The notes under the pieces were generated by a model. It did not search any database. It was not told where the DNA came from and was given only the letters and a program-made list of their open reading frames with translations. From Epsilonproteobacteria bacterium UBA4036 (lineage in GTDB: Bacteria; Campylobacterota; Campylobacteria; Campylobacterales; Arcobacteraceae), in assembly GCA_002382325.1 (NCBI GenBank), contig DGAG01000004.1, positions 1 to 52,020 of the forward strand: a stretch of 52,020 nt of DNA. Direction: 5' to 3'. A program made the position numbers and the translations under genes. Each line of letters begins with the position of its first letter. Position 1 is the stretch's first letter. This document shows, one piece after another, positions 33,142-42,235 of this stretch.

Positions 33142-35409
33142 TTGAAAAAAACTTTTATTCTCTTTTTTTGGATATGTTTTGTTCCTTTATTTGCATTGGA
33201 AAAAGTTTCTGTACAATTGGATTGGAAGTATCAATTTGAATTTGCTGGATTTATTGCTGCTAAAGAAAAAGGCTTTTATGAAGAAGTCAATTTAGACGTT
33301 GAACTGCGAGAGTACCATCCCAACATCGATACAGTCAACGATGTTTTAAATGGGATAAGCACCTACGGCATTTATCATTCAAGCATTTTTATTGAAGACA
33401 AAAAGATTAAACCCATTGTGATTTTGGCAACGTATCTGCAAAAATCACCGTTGATTTTTATTGCACAAAAAGGCATCACTCAACCTACTCAGATGATTCA
33501 TAAAACCATTATGGGGACTAAAAACGAACTTAAATACAGTGCATTGGGATTGATGCTTGAATACTATCATATCAATAAAACCAATGCCACCATTGTTGAA
33601 CACACCTTTGATTTAAATGATTTTATACAAAAACGTGTTGATGTGATGAGCGCTTTTCGTTCCAATCAATTGTTTGAATTGAAGCAACAAAATATTGAGT
33701 ATGAAATCATTGAGCCGTTTGATTTTGGATTTAATATGAGTGCAGGAAATTTGTTTACTTCAAAAGAGGAAGCAATCAACCACACAAAAAGAACACAAGC
33801 GTTTATACAAGCTTCAAATAAAGGGTGGAAATATGCCATTGAACACAGTGAAGAAATTATTGATATTTTAATTGAAAAATATGGGGTAAAAAAATCAAAA
33901 GCTTCATTGCTTTTTGAAGCCAATGAAGTTAAAAAATTGATGATGTTGGATTTTTTTAGAATAGGTGAAATCAATGACGAACTGACAAAATTAACGTTTC
34001 GACAACTCAAAAAAGTGGGTTTTATTGATGAGAGTGAACATTTACACAACTTTGTTTTTGACAGTATGGTTAAAAATATCAACATCGATTTTTTATTAAC
34101 AGAGGATGAAAAAGAGTATTTAGAAAAGAAAAAACGCATTTTGATGTGTATTGATCCACAATGGTACCCTTTCGAAGTAATTCAAAATAAAAAGCATATT
34201 GGAATCGCAGCTGATGTGATGAAAAACTTTGAAGAAAAATTGGGTATTCCCATTGAGTATGTCCCCGTAAAGAGTTGGCAAGAATCGATTGAATTGGCAA
34301 AAAAAAGAGAGTGTGATATTTTTTCTTTGGCATCACGAACCCCTTCACGATTGGAGTATATGAACTTTACATCACCCTATTTAACTCTTCCTATTGTTAT
34401 TGCAACAACCAATGAAAAACTCTTTACAGATGATTTAAAAAGTTTACAAAATAAAAAAATTGCAGCTGTACAAGGGTATTCTATTATTGAAAAGATTAAG
34501 TCAAAATATCCCTACTTAGAAATCGTTGAAGTCAAAAGTATTCACGAAGGACTCAATTTGGTGCTTGAAGGCAAAGCATATGGATATATTGATAATTTAA
34601 TGGTGGTCTCTTCTTATATACAAAAGGATTTTACAGGACTTTTAAAAGTCTCCTCCCGATTAAATGACTCTTTGTATTTTAGTGTTGCAACACGCAACGA
34701 TGAACCTTTACTGAATGAAATTTTTGAAAAACTCGTACAGAGTTTAGATGAACAATCCATGCAAATGATTTTTAATCGTTGGGTTTCAACCATTGAAGAA
34801 GTAACATCATACAACAAAGATTTTATAATAACTCTCTTTGTGATATTTATAGCAATTATTGCCGTTTTTTTATATCGACAATATTTATTGCAACGCTACA
34901 ATAAAGCTTTGTTGAAACTTTCAATTACCGACAATTTAACAGGATTGTACAATCGATTAAAAACCGATGAAAAACTTGAAGAAGAGCAGAAAAAAGTGTT
35001 GCGATATGAGAGTTATTGTTGTACTATTTTGCTTCTGGATGTGGATCATTTCAAACGAATCAATGATAATTTTGGTCACCAAATAGGAGACAAGGTTCTT
35101 CAAGAAATCGCCACCGTATTGAAAAACAGTGTACGAGACACGGATATAGTTGGACGTTGGGGAGGAGAAGAGTTTTTAATTATTTTGCCCAACACCAATA
35201 AAGAAGAAGGCTTTAAAGTGGGTATGAAATTAAAAGATAATATTGCTTCGCACCACTTTTATCAAATTAATCAAGTTAATCAAGTCACTATTAGTTTAGG
35301 AGGCTTTGAGTTACAAAACAACATCTCTGTGAATGAAGCCATGAGTCAAGTGGATAAGGCATTGTATGAGTCAAAAAACAAAGGAAGAAATCAAGTCACA
35401 ATGGCATAA
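33142..35409 (+). CDS. NMT1 / SBP_bac_3 double periplasmic sensor diguanylate cyclase
   Basis: A 755-aa predicted membrane sensor. An N-terminal signal segment (ILFFWICFVPLFA) is followed by an NMT1/THI5-like domain (about 22-230; VQLDWKYQFEFAGFIAAKEKGFY), a SBP_bac_3 domain (about 325-550; CIDPQWYPFEVIQ), one membrane helix at about 560-580 and a GGDEF domain (about 595-755). The active site GGEEF is at 674-678, with the inhibitory RxxD site (RDTD) five residues before. It should make cyclic di-GMP in response to a bound small molecule. Start TTG at 33142. It stands alone between a terminator and ychF. Confidence 0.9.
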   Translation: MKKTFILFFWICFVPLFALEKVSVQLDWKYQFEFAGFIAAKEKGFYEEVNLDVELREYHPNIDTVNDVLNGISTYGIYHSSIFIEDKKIKPIVILATYLQKSPLIFIAQKGITQPTQMIHKTIMGTKNELKYSALGLMLEYYHINKTNATIVEHTFDLNDFIQKRVDVMSAFRSNQLFELKQQNIEYEIIEPFDFGFNMSAGNLFTSKEEAINHTKRTQAFIQASNKGWKYAIEHSEEIIDILIEKYGVKKSKASLLFEANEVKKLMMLDFFRIGEINDELTKLTFRQLKKVGFIDESEHLHNFVFDSMVKNINIDFLLTEDEKEYLEKKKRILMCIDPQWYPFEVIQNKKHIGIAADVMKNFEEKLGIPIEYVPVKSWQESIELAKKRECDIFSLASRTPSRLEYMNFTSPYLTLPIVIATTNEKLFTDDLKSLQNKKIAAVQGYSIIEKIKSKYPYLEIVEVKSIHEGLNLVLEGKAYGYIDNLMVVSSYIQKDFTGLLKVSSRLNDSLYFSVATRNDEPLLNEIFEKLVQSLDEQSMQMIFNRWVSTIEEVTSYNKDFIITLFVIFIAIIAVFLYRQYLLQRYNKALLKLSITDNLTGLYNRLKTDEKLEEEQKKVLRYESYCCTILLLDVDHFKRINDNFGHQIGDKVLQEIATVLKNSVRDTDIVGRWGGEEFLIILPNTNKEEGFKVGMKLKDNIASHHFYQINQVNQVTISLGGFELQNNISVNEAMSQVDKALYESKNKGRNQVTMA

Positions 35410-35444
35410 AAAGAAGTTTTATCTATTTCTTGGGCTTCTTTGAG

Positions 35445-35450
35445 TATAAT
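35445..35450 (+). promoter_or_regulatory. Probable -10 element for ychF
   Basis: A perfect TATAAT lies 42 bases upstream of the ychF start, in a T-rich stretch as is usual for Campylobacterota promoters. No good -35 is seen. Confidence 0.4.
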
Positions 35451-35491
35451 CCGCATAAAATTAACTCTTTATAACAAGAAAAAGGAAAATT

Positions 35492-36595
35492 ATGGGACTT
35501 GGTGTAGGAATTGTAGGATTACCAAATGTGGGGAAATCAACCACATTTAATGCGTTGACAAAAGCACAAAATGCGGAGGCTCAAAACTATCCGTTTTGTA
35601 CCATTGAACCCAATAAAGCAGTTGTTCCAGTTCCCGATAAACGACTGGACGCGTTAGCTAAAATTGTAAACCCCGATAAAATTCAGCACTCAACAATAGA
35701 TTTTGTGGATATTGCAGGGCTTGTACGAGGTGCTTCAAAAGGGGAAGGTTTAGGCAATCAATTTTTATCAAATATTCGTGAAGTGGAAGTGATTTTACAT
35801 ATGGTACGTTGTTTTGAAGATGGAAATATTACTCATGTTGAGGGCGATGTGAATCCGCTAAGAGACATTGAAATCATTGAAACGGAACTTATATATGCGG
35901 ATATTTCACAACTTGAAAAGAAAATTGACCGACTTAAAAAACAATCAAAAGCATCCAAAGAAGCCGCAGCACACTTGGTGATTGCACAAGAACTTTTTAC
36001 TCATTTAGAAGAGTTAAAGCCTGTTAAAACGTTTGAAAAAATTGAAGATGAAACGTTTAAAATGCTGGATAAAGAGATGCGATTTTTATCCAATAAAGAT
36101 GTCATATATGGAGCCAATGTTGATGAAGATTCTTTAGCCAATGGGGGCAATGCTTTTGTTGATAGGGTTAAAGTTCATGCAAACAGTGTCAATGCCGATG
36201 TGATTATGTTATGTGCAAAAATTGAAGAAGAACTCGTAGGACTTGAAGAGGATGAAGCGCGAGAGTTTTTAACCGATTTAGGCGTAGAAGAGTCAGGATT
36301 AGAGCAAATCATACGAAAAGCATTTGATAAGTTGGGATTGCAATCCTATTTTACTGCCGGTAAAATTGAAGTGAGAGCTTGGACGATTCGAAAAAACACC
36401 AAAGCACCACAAGCCGCAGCGGTCATTCACAATGATTTTGAAAAAGGGTTTATTAAAGCCGAAGTGATTGCTTATGAAGACTTTGTCAATTTTGGCGGAG
36501 AAGCCAAATGCAAAGAAGCAGGAAAACTCAGACTCGAAGGTAAAGAGTACGTTGTTCAAGACGGCGATGTCATGCACTTTAGATTTAATGTTTAA
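35492..36595 (+). CDS. ychF: Redox-regulated ATPase YchF
   Basis: A 367-aa Obg-family P-loop protein that binds ribosomes and prefers ATP. GIVGLPNVGKSTTFNALTKA is the P-loop, DIAGLVRGASKGEGLGNQFL is switch II and YGANVDED carries the NxxE variant of the G4 motif that defines YchF. A helical domain and the C-terminal TGS domain (from about 285, YFTAGKIEVRAWTI) follow. It has AAGGAAAA upstream of the ATG. Confidence 0.96.
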   Translation: MGLGVGIVGLPNVGKSTTFNALTKAQNAEAQNYPFCTIEPNKAVVPVPDKRLDALAKIVNPDKIQHSTIDFVDIAGLVRGASKGEGLGNQFLSNIREVEVILHMVRCFEDGNITHVEGDVNPLRDIEIIETELIYADISQLEKKIDRLKKQSKASKEAAAHLVIAQELFTHLEELKPVKTFEKIEDETFKMLDKEMRFLSNKDVIYGANVDEDSLANGGNAFVDRVKVHANSVNADVIMLCAKIEEELVGLEEDEAREFLTDLGVEESGLEQIIRKAFDKLGLQSYFTAGKIEVRAWTIRKNTKAPQAAAVIHNDFEKGFIKAEVIAYEDFVNFGGEAKCKEAGKLRLEGKEYVVQDGDVMHFRFNV

Positions 36596-36625
36596 AAAAT
36601 AACTTTTTTAATTCTTATTTCAGAT

Positions 36626-36658
36626 GACAAATTTGTATAAATTTTATACAAATTTGTC
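36626..36658. promoter_or_regulatory. 15-bp perfect inverted repeat, probable operator
   Basis: GACAAATTTGTATAA (36626-36640) is an exact inverted match to TTATACAAATTTGTC (36644-36658) with a 3-base centre. Each arm contains the smaller palindrome ACAAATTTGT, so the site has two dimer-like half sites. It ends 23 bases before the TATAAT of the next promoter, where a repressor or activator would act. No T-run follows on either side close enough for a strong terminator. Confidence 0.6.
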
Positions 36659-36681
36659 ACTTCACTTTTCTCCAATATTTG

Positions 36682-36687
36682 TATAAT
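36682..36687 (+). promoter_or_regulatory. Probable -10 element for the Cache/CheW gene
   Basis: A perfect TATAAT lies 28 bases before the ATG at 36716. The 15-bp inverted repeat sits just upstream over the expected -35 region. Confidence 0.45.
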
Positions 36688-36715
36688 CTCATCATAAATT
36701 TTAAAGGCAAAAGAT

Positions 36716-39274
36716 ATGATGAATACAACAATAAATTTTAAAGGTGTCGAGATAGACACAAATCTCTCAAAATTTATCAAACACATGGATATGGTTGTTC
36801 AGTACGCAGACGAATTGGTCTCTTTATCAAAAAGTTGGGATAACTTAGCCCTTCTAAGTCATTTTGGAAACAGCAGTACTAACATCAATGAAACAAAAAA
36901 TAATTTTTCTGATTTGACCACAAAATTGTTAAATCATTTAAGCAATGAAGTGTTGGAAAAAACCATTCGTGAAATGAGATTTAAAGCTCAAATCTCTATT
37001 GATATTTTAATTCGTAATTTATTTGAACGAACGGCTGATATTGGTTTTTTATCAACCAATGAAGACATACGAACGTTTTTAATGGAAAATACCAACAAAT
37101 ATACCAGTGAATATCTGCCTAAGGCTGAAGCCATCAAACAAAGTTTTTATGAGTACATAAAAAAATACAGTGTTTATTATAATATTGTTCTTATGGATAC
37201 TCATGGCAATATTTTGGTGCAACTTGATGAGAACAGTACTTTAGAAAAATCCAAAGATGAGATTATCTCATATGCCTTAAACTGCAATGAAGAGTATATT
37301 GAGACCTTTAAGTATCACGATTTCTTGCCCCATCGAAAACAAAGTTTGGTCTATACTATGCCTGTGCGACAAAGTGATGATGCCAACAGCAAAACCATTG
37401 GAATTTTGTCTTTATGTTTTCGTTTTAAAGACGAAATGAAAAGTATTTTTGAGAATTTAAAAAATGAAAACAACAAAGAGTGCTTAACTATTTTGGATAA
37501 AGAGGGCAGCGTTATTGCCAGCAGTGATGCTTCACATATTGCGTTGGGAAGTCAATTTAACATTGATTTAAGCACTAAGTATCAACTTGTTTCATACGCA
37601 GGACGAGATTATTTGGCTAAAATGTGCAAAACCAATGGCTATCAAGGTTATTTTGGGCAACAATGGTATGGGCATATTATGATTCCTATTGATTATGCTT
37701 TTATCCAAGAAGAAGACAACTTAAATTTAAATCAAGCTATTTTATTGGCGATTTTGCAAGAGGGTGAGGGGTTTAATGAAGAACTCAAAAAAATCCCACT
37801 CCAAGCCAATGCAATTCAAACGCATCTGAATCGTTTAGTCTGGAATGGCAATATCAATAAAAATTGCGAAGATAACAGCAATAAAAACTTTTCACGAGCG
37901 TTGTTGCATGAAATCAGCTCAACAGGAGAAAAAACCAAACAAATTTTTGATTTATCGATTGCTAATTTAACGAAAACCATCATTTTAAATAATACGTCGT
38001 ATGTGGCCTCTTTAATGGTGGATATTATGGACAGAAATTTATACGAACGAGCCAATGATTGCCGATGGTGGGCATTGACCAGTGAATTTAAAAAAATATT
38101 ATCAAGCCACGAAATAAGCCCAAAAAGCCATGAAAAACTTGAAGAGATTTTACGTTACATAAACACCTTATACACGGTGTACACCAATATATTTATTTAT
38201 GACAAACAAGGAATAATTTTAGCCGTTTCCAGTGATTCTCAAAAGCATTTAGTAGGCAAACAGTTGGACGCAGAAGTGCTTAGACGCTCTTTAATGCTTA
38301 AAGATTCTAATGACTATGTTGTCTCTGATTTTGAAAAAACAAAGCTATACAACAACGATTTTACCTATATTTATTACGCTTCTATTGTAAACAATCAAGA
38401 GTTTGTAGGTGGTATTGGTGTGGTTTTTGATTCAAAAGTTGAATTTAAAGCGATGATAGAAGAGTCCATTCCCAATTTTGATGCAACCAAATCCAATGAA
38501 ATATTTGGTGTATTAACCACTAAAAATAAAATGATTCTCTCCTCTTCAAACCCTTCTTTGCAAACAGGTGATTTTTTGTCGGTATCGGATAAATTTTTTG
38601 CCCTTAAAAAAGGGGAGTCATACAGCGAAATTGTGGTGTATGATAATAAATATTATGCCTTAGGGGTGAAGTGTTCACAAGGGTATCGTGAATATAAAAC
38701 CAGTGATAATTACGACAATGAAGTCTATGCTCTGTTTTTTTCATATATCAGTCAAGGAAGTTTAAACATAGAGAAAAAACGAGAAATTTTTACCGAAACT
38801 CCCGCTTTAATGCAAGAAAATTCACAAGAAATTGCAACATTTTATATCGGAGGAAAATGGCTTGGAGTTCCTATTCATAATGTTTTGGAAGCCGTAAGTA
38901 TGGAAAAACTTATTGCCACTCCCACATTAAATAACCATCACCCTTTTAAAGGTACCATGACGTACAACAACAAAGCCGTTGCGGTTATTGATATTAAAAA
39001 TTTTATTGATGAACCCAATATCCCTAGCTACAAAGAGATAGTTATTGTTAAAAATTTTGATGAAAACAGCGATACGTATTTGGGTATTTTAGTCAACTCC
39101 TTAGGGGATATTCCTGAAGTGTCGAATAACAGAATTAAAGCCATTGACAATCACATCTTAGGCAGCAGCAGTTTGATTACAAGTATAGTAATGCCTTTAG
39201 AAAATATTAAATACGATAAATTACTTTCGTTATTGGATCTTAAAAAACTCAAAAACAATTTGGTCAAAGAGTAA
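36716..39274 (+). CDS. Soluble protein with two Cache-like sensor regions and a C-terminal CheW domain
   Basis: An 852-aa protein without an obvious signal peptide or membrane helix. Two related regions, at about 95-330 and 425-680, share a layout of RNLFERTADIGFLS / DRNLYERANDCRWWAL helices followed by IVLMDTHGNILVQLD / IFIYDKQGIILAVSS sensor strands, so it looks like an internal duplication of a Cache/PAS-like module. The last 150 residues form a CheW domain (EIATFYIGGKWLGVPIHNVLEAV). It should couple a cytoplasmic signal to a CheA array. It has its own promoter and faces a convergent gene. Confidence 0.75.
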   Translation: MMNTTINFKGVEIDTNLSKFIKHMDMVVQYADELVSLSKSWDNLALLSHFGNSSTNINETKNNFSDLTTKLLNHLSNEVLEKTIREMRFKAQISIDILIRNLFERTADIGFLSTNEDIRTFLMENTNKYTSEYLPKAEAIKQSFYEYIKKYSVYYNIVLMDTHGNILVQLDENSTLEKSKDEIISYALNCNEEYIETFKYHDFLPHRKQSLVYTMPVRQSDDANSKTIGILSLCFRFKDEMKSIFENLKNENNKECLTILDKEGSVIASSDASHIALGSQFNIDLSTKYQLVSYAGRDYLAKMCKTNGYQGYFGQQWYGHIMIPIDYAFIQEEDNLNLNQAILLAILQEGEGFNEELKKIPLQANAIQTHLNRLVWNGNINKNCEDNSNKNFSRALLHEISSTGEKTKQIFDLSIANLTKTIILNNTSYVASLMVDIMDRNLYERANDCRWWALTSEFKKILSSHEISPKSHEKLEEILRYINTLYTVYTNIFIYDKQGIILAVSSDSQKHLVGKQLDAEVLRRSLMLKDSNDYVVSDFEKTKLYNNDFTYIYYASIVNNQEFVGGIGVVFDSKVEFKAMIEESIPNFDATKSNEIFGVLTTKNKMILSSSNPSLQTGDFLSVSDKFFALKKGESYSEIVVYDNKYYALGVKCSQGYREYKTSDNYDNEVYALFFSYISQGSLNIEKKREIFTETPALMQENSQEIATFYIGGKWLGVPIHNVLEAVSMEKLIATPTLNNHHPFKGTMTYNNKAVAVIDIKNFIDEPNIPSYKEIVIVKNFDENSDTYLGILVNSLGDIPEVSNNRIKAIDNHILGSSSLITSIVMPLENIKYDKLLSLLDLKKLKNNLVKE

Positions 39275-39359
39275 TTACAATCCTTAAAGTACAATATTGT
39301 AAGCTATATCAACCGTATAAAGCATGAGCCACAAATACTAGGAGAACTTTTTAGAGGTT

Positions 39360-41126
39360 TTAGTATACACTTTCAACACGGTTTCTTCCACTATTTTTCG
39401 CTTTGTACAGTGCTTTATCAGCTTTAGAAATTATTGTTTCAATTGTATCCCCTTCTTGATACATTGCCAATCCGAAACATGAAGTTTTATGTCCAACTTT
39501 ATCAAAAGGGAACCCCTCTATAAGCTTTCTCAACTTCTCAGCATATTGAATGAGTCCTTTTAAATCTGATTCAGGACAAATGATTAAGAACTCTTCACCT
39601 CCCCAACGTCCAACAGTATCAGATTTTCTAGCATTGTCTCGAAGTATTTTAGAGAGACTAGATAAAACATCATCTCCTACTTGGTGTCCGTATGTATCAT
39701 TAACTTCTTTAAAGTGGTCGATATCAAGTATTATTAGACCCAGTGAAGCTTTATATCTTTGCACTCTATCAAACTCGTATAGTAACACTTCATCTAGTTT
39801 ATGTCTATTGTAGAGTCCAGTAAGCTGGTCTGTTACATAAAGTTGATTTAATTCTACATTTTTCTCTGCAAGCTCACTTGTCACAGCTTCTACAAAGTGA
39901 ACTAAACGTGAAATGATTCGTCCATGTTTATTAAGATAAGGGTCACTTGAATCTTTAGGGGTATCATTCACAATTTTAGCAGAGCTGTTACTAAAGATTT
40001 TAGTTTTCCCCTCTCTAAAACTAACTATAACCATTGTTGAATTTAATAGCTGTAGATTAGAAGGTGTTCCCAAAAACTCCCCATATGTATAGAATCCAAA
40101 TGTAGGTGCTACTTTTTGAAATGGTGCAGTTTCAAGTTCAACAAGTTCTTGCATTAAAAAGCGTCTACATCCACATGTAAAGAGAAATATTGCTTCTGGT
40201 TGGAATTTTTGTACCAACTGGTGCATTTGAGCAGAATCATTAATGATTAAATCAGGGTCACCATAACCAATTCTGATTTTTTCACCCTCATGAATATCTG
40301 CAACAAACTGTATCCCTCCATCTTCATCAACAAAGACTGGAACTCTAGCTAACTCTTCGCCATCACGCTGTAAAAGTACAGGAAACTCTAAAACATTGAG
40401 AAAAAAGCTCTCATCATTTGGAAGACCTAAATATTTATCATATACCTCAAATGCAGGACGATTGTCGATTGTTTTTACTAACATACCCTCTACCTTAGTA
40501 ATCGTCATCTCCTGACTTAAGGGTTTCCATCCTAGATATGTTCTGTAATCTATTTGAAGTTCTTCACCTGTAAATACAACTGCAACAGCTCCTTTTGATT
40601 TTATCCATTGATTAGAGAATACTAATGAGTTATCCATAGAGGAATAATTTCCAGCACCTGCTCCAAATATTGGATATGATGATTCAGAAGTTTTTATCCC
40701 TTCAAGTAAACTAGCTACATCTATATTTAGTGGTGTACTTAAAAGTAAGACGCCTGCGATATGTTCATCGATGGTAGATATTTCATTAACAATAACTTTA
40801 CCCATATCAAACTCTTGAGTAGTATCACACTCTTTAGAAATAACATGTAAAGTAGTAATATCAAAAAAGCTGAATCCTATTGCTGTACTATTCGTATAAG
40901 TCTTTCCAAAAATTACTTCACCTACTGTTGTAGCTCCGACGATAACAGCTTGGGGGAGTCTCTTAGAAATACTAGAAGTTGCTTCTTCTATCCATTCTTC
41001 ATCTGTATTAGCTGAAAAAACTTGTACTAATATTGAGGAGGAGTTGCCTTGAGCTTTTATTTCTGTAGAGGAAAGTATCTCTTCAAGCTCTTTTATGTTT
41101 TTAATTGAGTATGATAAGTGCCTCAT
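39360..41126 (-). CDS. FIST-domain diguanylate cyclase
   Basis: A 588-aa cytoplasmic sensor. FIST N-terminal (about 25-230; AVIVGATTVGEVI) and FIST C-terminal domains (about 230-390; CGCRRFLMQEL and FGFYTYGEF) are followed by a linker helix and a GGDEF domain with GGEEF at 509-513 and the RxxD inhibitory site RKSD. FIST domains are thought to bind small molecules such as amino acids. ATG at 41126 is preferred, but an in-frame TTG at 41159 would add 11 residues. Arg codons include many AGA, unlike the CGA-rich neighbours, suggesting recent acquisition. Confidence 0.88.
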   Translation of the reverse strand: MRHLSYSIKNIKELEEILSSTEIKAQGNSSSILVQVFSANTDEEWIEEATSSISKRLPQAVIVGATTVGEVIFGKTYTNSTAIGFSFFDITTLHVISKECDTTQEFDMGKVIVNEISTIDEHIAGVLLLSTPLNIDVASLLEGIKTSESSYPIFGAGAGNYSSMDNSLVFSNQWIKSKGAVAVVFTGEELQIDYRTYLGWKPLSQEMTITKVEGMLVKTIDNRPAFEVYDKYLGLPNDESFFLNVLEFPVLLQRDGEELARVPVFVDEDGGIQFVADIHEGEKIRIGYGDPDLIINDSAQMHQLVQKFQPEAIFLFTCGCRRFLMQELVELETAPFQKVAPTFGFYTYGEFLGTPSNLQLLNSTMVIVSFREGKTKIFSNSSAKIVNDTPKDSSDPYLNKHGRIISRLVHFVEAVTSELAEKNVELNQLYVTDQLTGLYNRHKLDEVLLYEFDRVQRYKASLGLIILDIDHFKEVNDTYGHQVGDDVLSSLSKILRDNARKSDTVGRWGGEEFLIICPESDLKGLIQYAEKLRKLIEGFPFDKVGHKTSCFGLAMYQEGDTIETIISKADKALYKAKNSGRNRVESVY

Positions 41127-41246
41127 TTTACCAACTTTTTGATTTAAGTAATGTTTCAAATATTAGCATATATATCTTAAAAATTAATATGTAAACATAC
41201 ATAATTTTAAATAAGTGTTACCGATTTATGGGGAGTTTATAATATG

Positions 41247-41864
41247 TTATAAACCTTGAAGTAGAATATTCCATAAGTATTCTACTTCATCGTCTTCAAA
41301 ATTGATTAAAGAGTTTTCATAAAAGAGTTCTTCAATTTGGGTATATTCAAACTTTTTGCTGTAAGAACATGACGCATGAGTAGGAAGAAAACTTCTCACT
41401 AAACTGATGGTGTGTTCGATTTTTTGTTCACACAATAAACACTCAAATTGAGTATGCAATCGCCCTTCATGCTCCAAAAGTTTAATGTAGCTTTCAATTA
41501 TGGCTCGTTTGGGGTTTTGTTTAATCATTTTATGCACGGTTTCATTTAAGAGATCAAAATAAAATGATTCAATCTCATCGACCTCTTTTAGATGCGGATA
41601 AAAAAGTTTGATAAATCGTTGCCAGCAATAGAGTTTTTCTCGGTCTAAAATCCAATTAAATCCCAATTGTATGACCTCTTTAAGTCGTGGCATAGAACTT
41701 TTTAAATTGGACTCTAACTCAAAATCAATTTTGTAGCCAATATTAATCGTAGAGTGTCTTGCCCCATAAAACCGATAGCTTGTATAAATAGCTTCTTGGG
41801 CAAGAACGGTTACAATTAAATCATCGTCTTTAACATGTTTAATGTCAATGATATAGCCTTGCAT
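41247..41864 (-). CDS. recO: Recombination mediator RecO (short epsilon form)
   Basis: A 205-aa protein resembling the short RecO of Campylobacterota: an N-terminal OB-fold-like part (MQGYIIDIKHVKDDDLIVTVL, YRFYGARHSTINIG), a helical middle and a CxxC pair (FECLLCEQKIEH) followed by further Cys. RecO loads RecA with RecR in single-strand gap repair. It starts right at the stop of the upstream 85-aa gene, so the two are probably co-transcribed. Confidence 0.78.
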   Translation of the reverse strand: MQGYIIDIKHVKDDDLIVTVLAQEAIYTSYRFYGARHSTINIGYKIDFELESNLKSSMPRLKEVIQLGFNWILDREKLYCWQRFIKLFYPHLKEVDEIESFYFDLLNETVHKMIKQNPKRAIIESYIKLLEHEGRLHTQFECLLCEQKIEHTISLVRSFLPTHASCSYSKKFEYTQIEELFYENSLINFEDDEVEYLWNILLQGL

Positions 41865-42122
41865 TTACTCTTGTAGACTCTTCATTTCGATAATTTCATC
41901 AATAATCTCTTGCGCTTCTTCATCATCAATGTTACCATTATGAATGTCATCGATAAGTTCGTGAAACTCTTGTTGCATCTCTTGCATGTACAAAATCTCT
42001 TCTTTGATTGCTTTGTCCTCTTTTTTAGCAGCAACATGTTCAAACAGTTCATCCAAATAATCTTCAAGATCAGGCATAACCTCATTATGGATTAGATTTA
42101 AAAGTTTTTCTTGTAGAGTCAT
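41865..42122 (-). CDS. Small acidic conserved hypothetical protein
   Basis: An 85-aa, strongly acidic and helical protein (DLEDYLDELFEHVAAKKEDK, DDIHNGNIDDEEAQEII) with no recognised domain, signal or membrane segment. It abuts recO and probably forms an operon with it. The predicted all-helical, leucine/acid-rich pattern would suit a coiled coil or small binding partner. I cannot assign a function. Confidence 0.7.
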   Translation of the reverse strand: MTLQEKLLNLIHNEVMPDLEDYLDELFEHVAAKKEDKAIKEEILYMQEMQQEFHELIDDIHNGNIDDEEAQEIIDEIIEMKSLQE

Positions 42123-42235
42123 AAAGGTCCTTCATTTTTTTGAGATTGTATCCAATTTACTCTACTGATTTGCTTTGAGTGAAATTTATCAAAATTATAG
42201 TACAATAAATCACCTTTTTCTTACAAAGGATGTGT

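Noticed and set aside
39275..39302. TTACAAT/ATTGTAA hairpin between the convergent CheW and FIST genes as a terminator
   Set aside because: The stem is only 7 AT-rich pairs with a 14-base loop and no T-run, too weak to call.
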